Assembly (NCBI GenBank): GCA_022827265.1
Contig: JAJDTF010000091.1
Span: 44,830 to 108,829 of the forward strand
Reading direction: 5' to 3'
Length of the DNA stretch: 64,000 nucleotides
From: Acidimicrobiia bacterium
GTDB lineage: Bacteria > Actinomycetota > Acidimicrobiia > Acidimicrobiales > Poriferisodalaceae
In this document: piece by piece, positions 9,024 through 19,879 of the stretch
Layout of the letters: each line of letters starts with the position of its first letter
How positions within the stretch are numbered: position 1 is the first letter of the stretch
The notes under the pieces: model-generated
Database searches by the model: none
Told to the model about the DNA's origin: nothing
What the model saw: only the letters and a program-made list of their open reading frames with translations
Position numbers and translations under genes: made by a program

Positions 9024-10226
9024 CTAACGGACGGCGCCGGCGTCGCGCAGGGCGGCGATCTCGTCGGGCCCCAGTCCGAACTGGGCCAGGATCTCGTCGG
9101 TGTGCTCGCCCTGCGCGGGGCTGGGCCGTCGGATCTCACCGGGCACCCCGTCGATCTGGGTGGCATTGCGCACGATGCGGATGTCGCCCATCACCGGGTG
9201 ATGCACCGGCGCGGCCATGCCCAGATGCTGAACCTGCGGGTCGGCGAAGGCTTCAGCCACGCTGTTGACGCGCCCGCACGGGATACCCACCGCGTTGAGG
9301 CGCTCCACCCATTCGTCGCAGCCTGCGGTGGCGAGCCGCTCGCCGATGAGCTTGTTCAGCTCGATCCGATTGGCAGAGCGCAGTTTGATCGATGAGAACC
9401 GCTCGTCGTCAGGCAGATCAGGCCGGCCGATCTCGGCACAGAACGCCCGCCACAGCCGCCCGCCGGGCGCCGCGATGTTGATGTAGCCGTCCGCGGCCGC
9501 GTAGGTGCCCATCGGGATCATCGTGGGATGGTCGTTGCCGGCCTGCGGCGGGTCCTCCCCCGCCACCGTCCAGCGAGCCGCCTGGAAGTCGAGCATGCCG
9601 ATCATCGACTCGAGCAGCGACGTGTGCACCCAGCGACCCTCGCGTGTTCGGGATCGCTCGATGAGGGCCACCAGCACGCCGATCGCAAGCTGCAGGCCGG
9701 CTGTCACATCGCTGATCGCCACGCCGGCACGCACCGGACCGTGGCCCGGCAGCCCCGTCACCGCCATCATCCCGCCGAGGCCCTGCGCGATCTGGTCGAC
9801 ACCGCCGCGAGTCGCGTACGGGCCGTCCTGCCCGAAACCCGAGATGGATCCCATCACCAGTGCGGGATTCACGGCGTGCAGGGTGTCCCAGTCGAATCCC
9901 AGCCGGTACTTGACGGTCGGTCGCAGGTTCTCGATGAGCACGTCGGCAGACCGAACAAGACGGTGGAGCAGTTCACGACCCGACGGGTTCTTCAAGTCGA
10001 TGACCAGCGAGCGCTTGTTGCGGTGGATGTTGAGGTGGTCCGGCGATGCCTCCCGGCCTTCCTCGAAGCCGTCGGTGGGGGCGTCCACCCGGATGACGTC
10101 GGCGCCCCAGTCCGCAAGCTGCCGCACGGCCGTCGGGCCCGCACGGGCGATCGTCAGGTCAATGACGATCAGGCCGGCCAGCGGCAGCCCCGCGTTGCCA
10201 GCATCGCCCGCAACGGCCGAGGTCAT
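9024..10226 (-). CDS. CaiB/BaiF family (class III) CoA transferase
   Basis: A family III CoA transferase moving CoA between carboxylic acids. The chosen 400-residue form starts just before the conserved LAGLIVIDLT region; GADVIRVDAP, NRNKRSLVIDLKNPSGR-type and LVMGSISGFGQDGPY segments follow, and the Asp in RGGVDQIAQ fits the catalytic nucleophile. ATG 10226 is chosen because family members start about 10-15 residues before LAGL. A GTG at 10322 would add 32 unrelated-looking residues and overlap the preceding gene; neither start has a clear Shine-Dalgarno. It lies 64 nt after an N-acyl-D-amino-acid deacylase and is probably co-transcribed with it. Confidence 0.88.
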   Translation of the reverse strand: MTSAVAGDAGNAGLPLAGLIVIDLTIARAGPTAVRQLADWGADVIRVDAPTDGFEEGREASPDHLNIHRNKRSLVIDLKNPSGRELLHRLVRSADVLIENLRPTVKYRLGFDWDTLHAVNPALVMGSISGFGQDGPYATRGGVDQIAQGLGGMMAVTGLPGHGPVRAGVAISDVTAGLQLAIGVLVALIERSRTREGRWVHTSLLESMIGMLDFQAARWTVAGEDPPQAGNDHPTMIPMGTYAAADGYINIAAPGGRLWRAFCAEIGRPDLPDDERFSSIKLRSANRIELNKLIGERLATAGCDEWVERLNAVGIPCGRVNSVAEAFADPQVQHLGMAAPVHHPVMGDIRIVRNATQIDGVPGEIRRPSPAQGEHTDEILAQFGLGPDEIAALRDAGAVR

Positions 10227-10290
10227 CCGCGTGCCGTCGGCGGGAGCATTGACGCTCGCACCGTGCAGGTCTTCGGCACCGCCATGGCGG

Positions 10291-12006
<1,716 letters not shown>

Positions 12007-12013
12007 GTGTGCG

Positions 12014-12019
12014 AGCGTA
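12014..12019 (-). promoter_or_regulatory. Candidate leaderless -10 box TACGCT
   Basis: On the minus strand TACGCT precedes the deacylase ATG by 7 nt, without a Shine-Dalgarno. The same hexamer precedes the hydratase gene at 1926. Confidence 0.45.
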
Positions 12020-12078
12020 CCGAGTGGCACCGAACCGGAACCGAGGTCACCCAGCAGATCGAAATGGCCGGTGCTGCG

Positions 12079-13095
12079 TCACCTCTCGCCGTCTGCCGCC
12101 CAATCCGTCGGCGGCATGCGCTCGTCGCGGCGGCGGCCGATCAGAAAACCCGTTCCCCACGACAGGTGCATGACGGCGAAGGCCACCGCTGCCCGCAAGT
12201 GATCACCGACGGAGGGAAGGCGCTGACGGAGCCGGGCTGCGGCCAGCGCGCACGCAGCCAGATAGGTGGCCGGCACGATTCCGCCTCGCAGGCGACCACG
12301 CGCCAGCTCGAACACAGACACCGCCAAGCCGACGACCAGCGCGGGCGCTGCAAGCTGCCGCGGCCGCATCGAGCGCGGGTGGCGGCTGATCACTACACGT
12401 TTCCAGGCCCCGTACTCGAAATACTGGCGCGCCAGCGCAGCCCAGCTCGACCGGGGCTGGTACTCCACGACCAAGCTCGGGTCCAGCCACACCACGTGGC
12501 CCTGCTCGCGCAGGCGCCAATTCAGTTCGTAGTCCTGGTTCCGCACCAACGACTCGTCGAACCCGCCCACAGACGCGAGCGCGGCAGCGTCGAACACGCC
12601 CAGGTACACCGTGTCGACGGGTCCTTCATCGCTCCCCTGCCGGAAGGCGGCTGGACCGCCCCCGAATGGCGACGACAGCGCCGAAGCAATGACCTGGCCC
12701 ACGTCACCCTGGCCTACCGGCCGTTGCACACCGCCGACGTTCGCCGCACCCGTGCGCTGCAGTGTGACCACCGCTTGTTCCACGTAGTCAGTTGGGAGTC
12801 TGGCCTGGGCGTCGACTCGCACGATGATCTCGCCGGCGGCGGCACTGATCGCCAGGTTGAGACCCGACGACGTGGTGCCCGCCGGGTTCTGGATCACCTG
12901 CAACGGCCGCGTGCAGTGGGCCGCCGCAGCGACACTGCTGGTGTCGTCGGCGCTCGGTGCAACCGACACGAGCACCTCGAGCCTTCCCTGGTAGGTCTGC
13001 GCGCTCACCGCGTCCAGGCATCCGGGCAGTTCAGCGGCGCAGTTGCGCGCCGGAATCACCACCGAGACGAGGGGCAGGTACCCGTTGCTGCTCAC
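12079..13095 (-). CDS. Family 2 glycosyltransferase, membrane-associated
   Basis: A 338-residue GT2 (GT-A fold) enzyme. The N-terminal VSVVIPARN, the nucleotide-sugar acidic segment (VRVDAQAR, DxD-like) and the acceptor-side RNQDYELNWRLRE are in order. The C-terminal third has hydrophobic segments suggesting membrane attachment, as in succinoglycan-type GT2s. GTG 13095 is chosen because it overlaps the upstream stop as GTGA, showing translational coupling to the polyprenyl glycosylphosphotransferase. The frame is open 90 codons further upstream only because it lies opposite that gene. Likely adds a sugar to the lipid-linked glycan begun by its partner. Confidence 0.9.
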   Translation of the reverse strand: MSSNGYLPLVSVVIPARNCAAELPGCLDAVSAQTYQGRLEVLVSVAPSADDTSSVAAAAHCTRPLQVIQNPAGTTSSGLNLAISAAAGEIIVRVDAQARLPTDYVEQAVVTLQRTGAANVGGVQRPVGQGDVGQVIASALSSPFGGGPAAFRQGSDEGPVDTVYLGVFDAAALASVGGFDESLVRNQDYELNWRLREQGHVVWLDPSLVVEYQPRSSWAALARQYFEYGAWKRVVISRHPRSMRPRQLAAPALVVGLAVSVFELARGRLRGGIVPATYLAACALAAARLRQRLPSVGDHLRAAVAFAVMHLSWGTGFLIGRRRDERMPPTDWAADGER

Positions 13096-14492
13096 CGGGC
13101 GTTGCGGCGAGCCATGACCACGAGGCTCTTCGCCATGATCTCCCAGTCGAGCACCGGTGACCAGTTGACGACGTACTGCAAGTCGTGGCCGAGTTTGTAG
13201 CCGGGGTCGGTCTGGTAGTGGCCTTGGGTCTGCGCGAGTCCAGTGATGCCGGGCGGCACGTCGTGGCGCCTTGTGTACCCGGCGATCTCGCGCTCGAGCC
13301 GGGCGACGAACTGCGGCCGCTCGGGCCGGGGTCCCACCAGCGACATCGCGCCGGTCAGCACGTTCCACAGCTGCGGTAACTCATCGAGCCGGCTGCGGCG
13401 CAGCCAACCCATGCCGCTCACCACCCGGGGATCATTCGAGGCAGCCAGCACAGGGCCGTTGGCCTCGGCATCGCGCGTCATCGTGCGGAACTTCAGCAGC
13501 ACGAACGGCGCGCCGCTGCGCCCCACACGTTCCTGCCGGTACAGCACGCCGCGGCCGCCCACGATCCTGACGTAGATAGCAACGGCGGCAGCGAGTGGCA
13601 GCGCAAACGGGGCGAGCAGCACCAAGTACGCCAGATCCAACAGCCGCTTGAAGCGCAGGCGGCACACCGGCAGCGCATGGGTTCGGAGCGCCACGAACGG
13701 CATTCCCCCGATCTGCCGACTGCGCTGCAGGCCGAGCAGTGTGTCCGCCGGTGTGATGCGCCGGAAGACGCCGACATTGCGCAGCTCCAGTTCGCCCAGC
13801 GGCTCGGGATAAATGGACTCGAGTGGTTCGCCCGAGAGGAGCAGCAGCTCGGTGACCTCGAGCCGATCTGCTTCGGAGATGATCAGCGCAGCGTCGGTCA
13901 GGCTGCCCGCAACCACTGCGGCCGCCTCGGCGTCAGCGAGGTGCTCGGTGGCGGACTCGATGTCAGCAGCCGAACCCACCAGCAGCACCCGGGGCTTCCC
14001 GAAACGCAGCAGGCGCACGCGATGTGCACCCCAGCGGTTGAACGAGATCAGCACCGCGCCCGTCACGGCGAGCACCACCAGGTTTCCCCTCGGCATCAGG
14101 TACCGGCCCGTCAGCAACGTGACCGTGGCGTCACCGCCCACGGCCATGAATGTCAGGAGCATGGCGCGCGGCAACCACGGCCGATGGCCCAGACGTTGCT
14201 CGAACTCGTAGAGCCCGCCGAAGTAATAGACGGTCATGTGCAGCAGGGTCGCGACCCCGAAGCCGATCAGGTAGTGGATCCGCGGGTACGTCGGCCAGTC
14301 CACACCGAAGCGCACGATGGTGATTGCCACCATCAAGGCGAATAACGTCACAGCGTCGACGACGTAGAGGAACCGGAATCCGCGCCGGCCGGGCGGCACC
14401 ACGGATGAGGTGACTGCTTCGCCGGCCGGCTCAGCCCCTACGGCGATATCCGGTGTGGCGTCCGGCAGTCGATGCCGCTCCTGGACCACCAT
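13092..14492 (-). CDS. Exopolysaccharide polyprenyl glycosylphosphotransferase
   Basis: A 466-residue WbaP/CpsE-type enzyme that transfers sugar-1-phosphate to undecaprenyl phosphate, starting assembly of a lipid-linked glycan at the inner membrane. About four N-terminal membrane segments (residues 40-160), a central CoA-binding-like nucleotide fold, one more membrane helix (LLDLAYLVLLAPFALPLAAA) and the C-terminal catalytic domain with LDELPQLWNVLTGAMSLVGP and RPERPQF are visible. A TAGTAT box 7 nt before ATG 14492 supports the start. It overlaps the downstream GT2 gene by 4 nt. Confidence 0.93.
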   Translation of the reverse strand: MVVQERHRLPDATPDIAVGAEPAGEAVTSSVVPPGRRGFRFLYVVDAVTLFALMVAITIVRFGVDWPTYPRIHYLIGFGVATLLHMTVYYFGGLYEFEQRLGHRPWLPRAMLLTFMAVGGDATVTLLTGRYLMPRGNLVVLAVTGAVLISFNRWGAHRVRLLRFGKPRVLLVGSAADIESATEHLADAEAAAVVAGSLTDAALIISEADRLEVTELLLLSGEPLESIYPEPLGELELRNVGVFRRITPADTLLGLQRSRQIGGMPFVALRTHALPVCRLRFKRLLDLAYLVLLAPFALPLAAAVAIYVRIVGGRGVLYRQERVGRSGAPFVLLKFRTMTRDAEANGPVLAASNDPRVVSGMGWLRRSRLDELPQLWNVLTGAMSLVGPRPERPQFVARLEREIAGYTRRHDVPPGITGLAQTQGHYQTDPGYKLGHDLQYVVNWSPVLDWEIMAKSLVVMARRNAR

Positions 14493-14499
14493 CGGGCCG

Positions 14500-14505
14500 A
14501 TACTA
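14500..14505 (-). promoter_or_regulatory. Candidate leaderless -10 box TAGTAT
   Basis: TAGTAT on the minus strand lies 7 nt before ATG 14492 of the glycosylphosphotransferase, with no Shine-Dalgarno. Confidence 0.5.
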
Positions 14506-14606
14506 CGCTGCGTCCCTCCGGACGGTGGGAGCGGCGATCAGCATCGCAGCGGTCAGAATCCGGCGATCGGACACGACGGATCCCTCATGCTCACTCCAGG
14601 ACGTCC

Positions 14607-14676
14607 AGAGGCTGAGCCGCAGGGCGAAGCCGTGGCCCGAGCGGCCCGTGAGCGCAGCGAACAAGAGCGGGAAGCA
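14607..14676 (+). repeat. Dispersed repeat A, copy 1
   Basis: A copy of a repeat also at 22225-22310 and, inverted, at 26088-26171. It begins AGAGGCTGAGCC, contains GGCCCGAGCGGCCCGTGAGC (with a GGCC-CGAGC-GGCC hairpin) and ends in AAGAGCGGGAAGCA. This copy ends exactly at ATG 14677 of the following membrane-protein gene, so its tail supplies the purine-rich ribosome-binding region. This copy is shorter in the middle than the other two. Confidence 0.75.
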
Positions 14677-16299
14677 ATGGGCGGCTTGCAAGGAAGGTTC
14701 GGCAGTCCGCGCATCGTCCTCGCCCGGCTGCGCTCGGGCTGGACCGCCGTGGCCCTTATCTGCATAGGCGTGCTGCTGCTGTGGGCGCCGGACCTCAACT
14801 TGCCGCTCGGCAACAGCGACGACGGCCGGATCTTCGGCCGCGCGGGCATCCAGGCACGCAACTTCTGGGACCTCGGGCCGCTCGACTCCAGTCTGGGCGC
14901 CCGGACCGACCCGTTCATCAGGGCTGAATTCGAGGTGCCGCCCAGGACCGAGCCGCCCGCCGAGGCAGTCACCTACGCGCATCACCCGCCCCTGAAGCAG
15001 TTCCTCACCATCGTTTCCGTGGGTGCACTCGGCGACAGCCCGCAGGCGGTACGCATCACCGATTTCCTGCTCGGAGCGGCCACCGTGGCATTCATGGCCG
15101 CACTGCTGCGCGCCGTCGGCATGCGATGGGGGCCAACGCTGCTCGCATTGCTCGCGATGGTGAGCACCGGCTTTTTCTATGTGTACGCCCGCATGGGCAT
15201 CAGCTTCTCGATGCTGCTGGCGCTCACCGCGGCGATCGCATGGCTGCGTCAGGTCGAACGGCCATCCCGATGGGCACTCGTGGGCGCTGGCTCGCTGGCT
15301 GCCCTCACGGCTATGCACTCCTGGATCGCCATCGCATCGCTCGGCCTGCTGTTGCCGTGGCTGTTCTGGGGCACACTGCAACGGCGACGTTCGGTCACCG
15401 ACACCGGCGCTCTCGCCATGTCAGCCGGAGGCGTGGCCGGGTGGCTGCGCCGGGGATGGTCACCGGCATTGACCGCGGTGACGGCCGGTGCCCTGCTGGG
15501 AGGTCTGCTGACCGCCGGTTGGCTGCTGAACGCAACCGACATCTCGGAGCTCAGCGAGAGGGTCGCCTTCCGAACCGGCAACGACGTCTCGACCGCGGCC
15601 GAACAGGCTCAGTTCACGTTCGGCGAGTTCCTCCAGCGCCAATGGACGTTCGCAGGTCACGAGCTGCTGACCTCGTGGTGGCTGCGCCTGCTGTTCCTCC
15701 CTGCGCTCATCGCCGGCCTCATCGACCGGCGAACCCGTGGACCGGTGGTGGTGACGCTCGCTGTAGCCATGTCGCTCACGTTCGCGCTGCAACAGGGGGC
15801 GTGGATCCATCGCCTGTGGAACTTCCCTTGGGTGGCTCCCACATCCATCGGCATCGCGGCCCTTGCCGACGCGATCCGTCGACTGCTGCGGGGCCCCACA
15901 GCCAAGCTGCGAGCACCGTTGGGAGCAGCCGCTGCGGCACTCACGCTAGTGACGCTGGCCTTCGTGGTGACGGGCTCGACGCGGGATTTCTATCTCGACA
16001 ACCCAGCCGACGCCGGGGCTGTTCTGGAACAGGCACAAGATGATCCACGAGTCGGCGAAGCGGAATTGGTGTGGTTCACCTCGGGCATCTGGACGCCGCG
16101 TTGGATCTCGTACTACCTCGACCTGCCGGTGTGGATGCTCGACGAGTCCGGCCTCGGCCACGTCGCCGCCACCGACGTGATTCTCGTGCGCAACGACCGG
16201 GTGCCCTCCTTCGTGCCCCCCGAATCGATGGCCGCTCCTCTGGCCGCCGGCGAGAGCTACACGTTGATCTCGGCGCAGGAACTCGCGAATCGCCAGTGA
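14677..16299 (+). CDS. Polytopic membrane protein, probable glycosyltransferase (GT39/PMT-like)
   Basis: A 540-residue protein with about ten hydrophobic segments. After the first membrane helix comes LNLPLGNSDDGRIFGRAG, an acidic external loop, then HHPPLKQFL; this layout (acidic pair and HHP in the first large extracytoplasmic loop) resembles GT-C enzymes that use polyprenyl-linked sugars. Family assignment is tentative. ATG 14677 is chosen because GCGGGAAG lies just upstream; an upstream in-frame ATG at 14587 would force translation through repeat A. It is divergent from the glycan genes and its 3' end overlaps galE by 43 bp in a convergent arrangement. Confidence 0.72.
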   Translation: MGGLQGRFGSPRIVLARLRSGWTAVALICIGVLLLWAPDLNLPLGNSDDGRIFGRAGIQARNFWDLGPLDSSLGARTDPFIRAEFEVPPRTEPPAEAVTYAHHPPLKQFLTIVSVGALGDSPQAVRITDFLLGAATVAFMAALLRAVGMRWGPTLLALLAMVSTGFFYVYARMGISFSMLLALTAAIAWLRQVERPSRWALVGAGSLAALTAMHSWIAIASLGLLLPWLFWGTLQRRRSVTDTGALAMSAGGVAGWLRRGWSPALTAVTAGALLGGLLTAGWLLNATDISELSERVAFRTGNDVSTAAEQAQFTFGEFLQRQWTFAGHELLTSWWLRLLFLPALIAGLIDRRTRGPVVVTLAVAMSLTFALQQGAWIHRLWNFPWVAPTSIGIAALADAIRRLLRGPTAKLRAPLGAAAAALTLVTLAFVVTGSTRDFYLDNPADAGAVLEQAQDDPRVGEAELVWFTSGIWTPRWISYYLDLPVWMLDESGLGHVAATDVILVRNDRVPSFVPPESMAAPLAAGESYTLISAQELANRQ

Positions 16300-17264
16300 T
16301 CGGCAAGCATCTGGCCCAGGTCTCGTTGCGCGCTCCAGCCGAGTTCGTCTGCAGCGCGGCGGCAGTCCGCCCATGACTCTGCGATATCGCCAGGCCGGCG
16401 GCCCACGATCTCGCAGGGGATCAGCCGGCCGGTGGCCGCCTCCGCCGTCGCCACCAACTCGAGAACCGTGGTGCCGGCCCCGGTACCGAGATTGAACACG
16501 CGGCTGCGGCGGGTGCCGAGATCGGCATCGAGCGCCGCAACATGCCCCTCAGCCAGATCCGCCACGTGGACGAAGTCGCGCACGGCTGTGCCGTCGCGAG
16601 TGTCGTAGTCATCGCCGAAAACCTGCAACCGGCTGCGAGCGCCCAGCGCCACACGCATGACCGCTGGTACGAGATTCTGGCCAGCGGTGATCGGCTGCTC
16701 CCCGATACGTCCCGAGGTGTGCGCACCGACCGGGTTGAAGTAGCGCAAGATGACCGCCTGCATGGCGGAGGATGCCGCAGTGTCGGCGAGGATGCGCTCG
16801 CACATCAGCTTGGTGGTGCCGTACGGGCTCTGAGGTGCAGGCGGTGTGTCCTCGCTGACCGGCAGCTGCTCGGGCGTTCCGTACACCACTGCCGACGAGC
16901 TGAAGACGAAGCGATCAATGCCGCGCTCCACCGCGATCTCCGCCAGGCACAGCGTTGAGAGAAGGTTGTTCCGGTAGTACCGCAGCGGATCGGCAAACGA
17001 CTCCGGAACGCTCTTGTGCGCCGCGAAGTGCATGATCGAATCGAAGTCGTGTTCGTCGCAGAGCTGGCGGACTGCGGTGCGATCCGCCGCATCACCTGCG
17101 ATGACGGCCAAGTCTGGCGTCGTCAGCAGTCGAAGCTCGCCGACCGCGTCGCGCCGGGCGTTGGAGAAATCATCCAGCACGACGACATCGCGTCCGGCCG
17201 CATGCAGAGCCGCCACCGTGTGGCTCCCGACGTATCCGGCGCCACCGGAGACGAGCGTCGTCAT
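16257..17264 (-). CDS. galE: UDP-glucose 4-epimerase
   Basis: A 335-residue extended short-chain dehydrogenase that interconverts UDP-glucose and UDP-galactose. NAD-binding GGAGYVGSH (residues 7-15), DDFSNARRD, HFAAHKSVPES, catalytic SSSAVVYG and YGTTK (about 148), and RYFNPVGAH are typical GalE motifs. ATG 17264 starts immediately before MTTLVSGGAG; longer open frame upstream is not supported. Its last 43 bases overlap the end of the convergent membrane protein gene. Probably provides UDP-galactose for the glycan made by the neighbouring cluster. Confidence 0.95.
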   Translation of the reverse strand: MTTLVSGGAGYVGSHTVAALHAAGRDVVVLDDFSNARRDAVGELRLLTTPDLAVIAGDAADRTAVRQLCDEHDFDSIMHFAAHKSVPESFADPLRYYRNNLLSTLCLAEIAVERGIDRFVFSSSAVVYGTPEQLPVSEDTPPAPQSPYGTTKLMCERILADTAASSAMQAVILRYFNPVGAHTSGRIGEQPITAGQNLVPAVMRVALGARSRLQVFGDDYDTRDGTAVRDFVHVADLAEGHVAALDADLGTRRSRVFNLGTGAGTTVLELVATAEAATGRLIPCEIVGRRPGDIAESWADCRRAADELGWSAQRDLGQMLADHWRFASSCAEINV

Positions 17265-17363
17265 GTGCGCAGTGTGCCACCCTTCCGCGAGAGGCGACCG
17301 GTATGGTGAATATTCGGTCGGATGGCCGCCGTGGCCCTGCTGCACATGTCAAGGAGCAGACCT

Positions 17364-18575
17364 TTGGAGCATGTCCGCAAACCGTTCGACGTAGGCCGCC
17401 AGGGCGCGGTCAGGAGATGCGGTCGCACCGGTGTCCCTGCAGGCAGAACGCACCGACCGTCGAGCTGGGCGACTTGGCTCGTGGCACTGATGCTGCTGGC
17501 GGCGTGCTCACCCATCTCCGTGCCGGAGACGACCGAGGTTCCATCCGCACCGGCCACCACGCCGGCGACGACCGTCACACCGCCCACGACTGCCGCACCG
17601 ACCGTTGGGACGGCACCGCCGACGACTGCAGCGCCGGTCACCCCGGTGGCCGCCACCGAGCCCGCGACTCCCACCACTGCCGCTGGGCCGCAGTTCACAG
17701 CACCCTTCACCGGCTTGCCGACACCCACTGAGATTCTGCGGCCCGCCGCAGTCGTGAAGATCGACAACCACCCCCGAGCCTTGCCGCAGTGGGGCCTCAA
17801 CCATGCCGACGTAGTCTATGAGGAACTCGTCGAGGCCCGGCTGACGCGATTCGCAGCGATCTTCCATTCCACCAATGTCGACGTGGTCGGTCCTGTCCGA
17901 TCGGCTCGCACCGGCGACTTTGCACTGCTGTCGAACCTCAACCGTCCCATCTTTGTCAACTCGGGAGCCAACGATTACACCGCGCGAGCCATCCGCAGCG
18001 TCGACGCCGTCGCCATCATCGACGGGGCCGCCATCGCCAAAGACGTGTTCGAACGCTCGCCAGAGAAGAACGCCCCCCACAATCTCATTACCGACACCGC
18101 TCGTATCTATGCAGCGGGTGCAGCCGAAGGCAGGACACCCCCGAAGTACTTCCAGTTCCGTGCCGAGGGCGAGCCGCTGCCGCGGGGCACGGCGGTCAGC
18201 GGTGTGGACGTCGACTATGGGCAGATCAAGGTGTCATATCACTGGGACGCTGCCGCGGCTGGCTGGGCTCGCACGCAGAATGGCAACGACCACACCGACT
18301 TCGGCGGCGTGCGGATTGCACCCGAGAACGTCATCGTGCAGTTCGTGCGGTATCGCCAGAGCCCAGCGGACGCTGCCACACCAGAGCCCGTGCTGACGGG
18401 CAGCGGAGAGGCGTGGGTCTTCAGCGACGGCATGCTGGTGCGAGGCACCTGGGAGCGCCTGTCCGAGCTCGACGTCACGGTGTTCCGGTCCGACAACGCG
18501 CTCATCGTGCCGCTGACACCCGGGCGCACGTGGATCGCTCTCGCCCCAGCGGGTGCGGCGCAAATCGTCCCCTGA
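17364..18575 (+). CDS. DUF3048 (YerB-like) lipoprotein
   Basis: A 403-residue secreted lipoprotein. A short cationic N-region is followed by WATWLVALMLLAAC, a signal peptide with lipobox LAAC (Cys about residue 47). A Thr/Pro/Ala-rich linker (about 50-110) leads to the DUF3048 region, seen as AAVVKIDNHPRALPQWGL, DVVYEELVE and GPVRSAR. The role of this family is unknown; Bacillus YerB is an example. I chose TTG 17364 because AAGGAG lies 7 nt upstream; ATGs at 17322 and 17346 lack such a site. It is divergent from galE. The start is the least certain part. Confidence 0.85.
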   Translation: MEHVRKPFDVGRQGAVRRCGRTGVPAGRTHRPSSWATWLVALMLLAACSPISVPETTEVPSAPATTPATTVTPPTTAAPTVGTAPPTTAAPVTPVAATEPATPTTAAGPQFTAPFTGLPTPTEILRPAAVVKIDNHPRALPQWGLNHADVVYEELVEARLTRFAAIFHSTNVDVVGPVRSARTGDFALLSNLNRPIFVNSGANDYTARAIRSVDAVAIIDGAAIAKDVFERSPEKNAPHNLITDTARIYAAGAAEGRTPPKYFQFRAEGEPLPRGTAVSGVDVDYGQIKVSYHWDAAAAGWARTQNGNDHTDFGGVRIAPENVIVQFVRYRQSPADAATPEPVLTGSGEAWVFSDGMLVRGTWERLSELDVTVFRSDNALIVPLTPGRTWIALAPAGAAQIVP

Positions 18576-18597
18576 TCCGTTTGACTCAGCCCGTCGA

Positions 18598-19023
18598 TCA
18601 GTCGAACTCGTGGCGAGGCACGTCCGACCACAGTCGTTCGAGGTCGTAGTACTCGCGGCTGGGCTCGTGGAATATGTGCGCCACGAACTCGCCGAAGTCG
18701 AGCAGCACCCATTGCGCCTCATCAAGCCCCTCGGTTCGAATCGGCCCGAGACCGCCGGCCGCTTTCACGTGCGCTTCCATCAGCTCGGCGATGCGTCGCA
18801 CGCGTCGCACATTGGGGGCGCTCGCGATGATGAACCAATCGGTGATTGCGAGTACATCGCCCACATCGAGTGCCACGATGCGCTCAGCAGACATTTCCGC
18901 GGCGCCGTCCACAGCGGCTTGCACCAGCGGCGGCACGTCGGCGCATGTGTTGATCGGGTCCCGCTGCAAGGCGTGAACCCCGGAGGAGACCGGGGATGCC
19001 TGCGGAACCGATGCCACGTTCAC
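18598..19023 (-). CDS. rsfS: Ribosomal silencing factor RsfS
   Basis: A 141-residue RsfS/Iojap protein that binds uL14 and blocks subunit joining when nutrients are low. The conserved DITDWFIIAS-like segment reads AITDWFIIASAPNVRRVRRI, followed by GLDEAQWVLLDFGEFVAHIFHEPSR-type sequence including REYYDLERLW. GTG 19023 overlaps the nadD stop as GTGA, the usual nadD-rsfS coupling. Residues upstream in the same frame lie inside nadD and are not part of the protein. Confidence 0.95.
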   Translation of the reverse strand: MNVASVPQASPVSSGVHALQRDPINTCADVPPLVQAAVDGAAEMSAERIVALDVGDVLAITDWFIIASAPNVRRVRRIAELMEAHVKAAGGLGPIRTEGLDEAQWVLLDFGEFVAHIFHEPSREYYDLERLWSDVPRHEFD

Positions 19024-19613
19024 GGAGAATAGAGCCTGTGCTCGACGATGTAGCTCATGACGGCGGGTGGCACGAGCTGAACTGCCTGAGGCGGGATCTC
19101 CTGATGGGCGCGGCGGGTCAACAACTCGCGCACGAGCGTGGCTGAGGCCTCGACCGGTTCCATCAGCACAGTCTCGGTACGCCAGCCTTCGACATGGACG
19201 GGCGGCGCGCCTCGTGGCTGCACAACCGCGAGCCTCACACATTCAGCGAGCTCGGCGGCCCGGTGCCACGTCGAGACACCGTTCGCTGCGGCGGGGCCCA
19301 TCACCAGCAACGTTTCGGTACCCGGCTTCTCTAGCTCCGCGACGGTGTCAATGGTGTACGTCGGTCCGCCTCGCCGGATCTCCAAGTCGCTCACCGCCAT
19401 GCCGTCGATGTCGCGAAACGCCAGCTGGGCCATGACGAGCCGGTGACGGGCCGGCGTGACGACCCGCTCGGCCGACTTCTGCCACGGATCGTTCGCCACC
19501 ACGATGTGGAACAGATCGACGTCGAGCTGCTCTCGCGCGTGGATCGCGGCGGCAACGTGACCGGCGTGGGGAGGGTCGAACGTGCCTCCGAAGATCGCTT
19601 GTCGCGGCGGCAC
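19020..19613 (-). CDS. nadD: Nicotinate-nucleotide adenylyltransferase
   Basis: A 197-residue nucleotidyltransferase making deamido-NAD from nicotinate mononucleotide and ATP. The N-terminal GGTFDPPHAGH carries the HxGH-type motif; PWQK and the C-terminal EASATLVRELL replace the more common SSTxIR signature, a modest deviation. GTG 19613 is supported by a TACACT box 6 nt upstream and by the position of the GGTFDP motif. Co-translated with rsfS. Confidence 0.94.
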   Translation of the reverse strand: MPPRQAIFGGTFDPPHAGHVAAAIHAREQLDVDLFHIVVANDPWQKSAERVVTPARHRLVMAQLAFRDIDGMAVSDLEIRRGGPTYTIDTVAELEKPGTETLLVMGPAAANGVSTWHRAAELAECVRLAVVQPRGAPPVHVEGWRTETVLMEPVEASATLVRELLTRRAHQEIPPQAVQLVPPAVMSYIVEHRLYSP

Positions 19614-19619
19614 CGCAGC

Positions 19620-19625
19620 AGTGTA
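19620..19625 (-). promoter_or_regulatory. Candidate leaderless -10 box TACACT
   Basis: TACACT on the minus strand precedes GTG 19613 of nadD by 6 nt, with no Shine-Dalgarno. Confidence 0.5.
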
Positions 19626-19879
19626 GAGTCACGCCGCACATCACTTCTGCAGCGCACACCGGGGTCCCACTGCAGCGATCAGTTAGCCCCCGGTGGCGAC
19701 TGTTTGCGCGCGTCATGCGCCATGTGCTACTTTTGGCTGTCCGCCCAAAGCAGTGCTGCGCAAGGTCCGGCTTCTCGGGCCTGGCATCGCATGCGGGCGT
19801 ACAAGCAAGATCGGTGCCGTCAGAACGTCGGTGCCATGCCTGAGTCGGGGCTGCCACAGTCCTGCGAGGGCTGAACATA

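Noticed and set aside
13096..13368. N-terminal extension of the GT2 gene
   Set aside because: This part overlaps the glycosylphosphotransferase in another frame and is Arg/Pro-rich; the GTGA overlap at 13092-13095 marks the real start.
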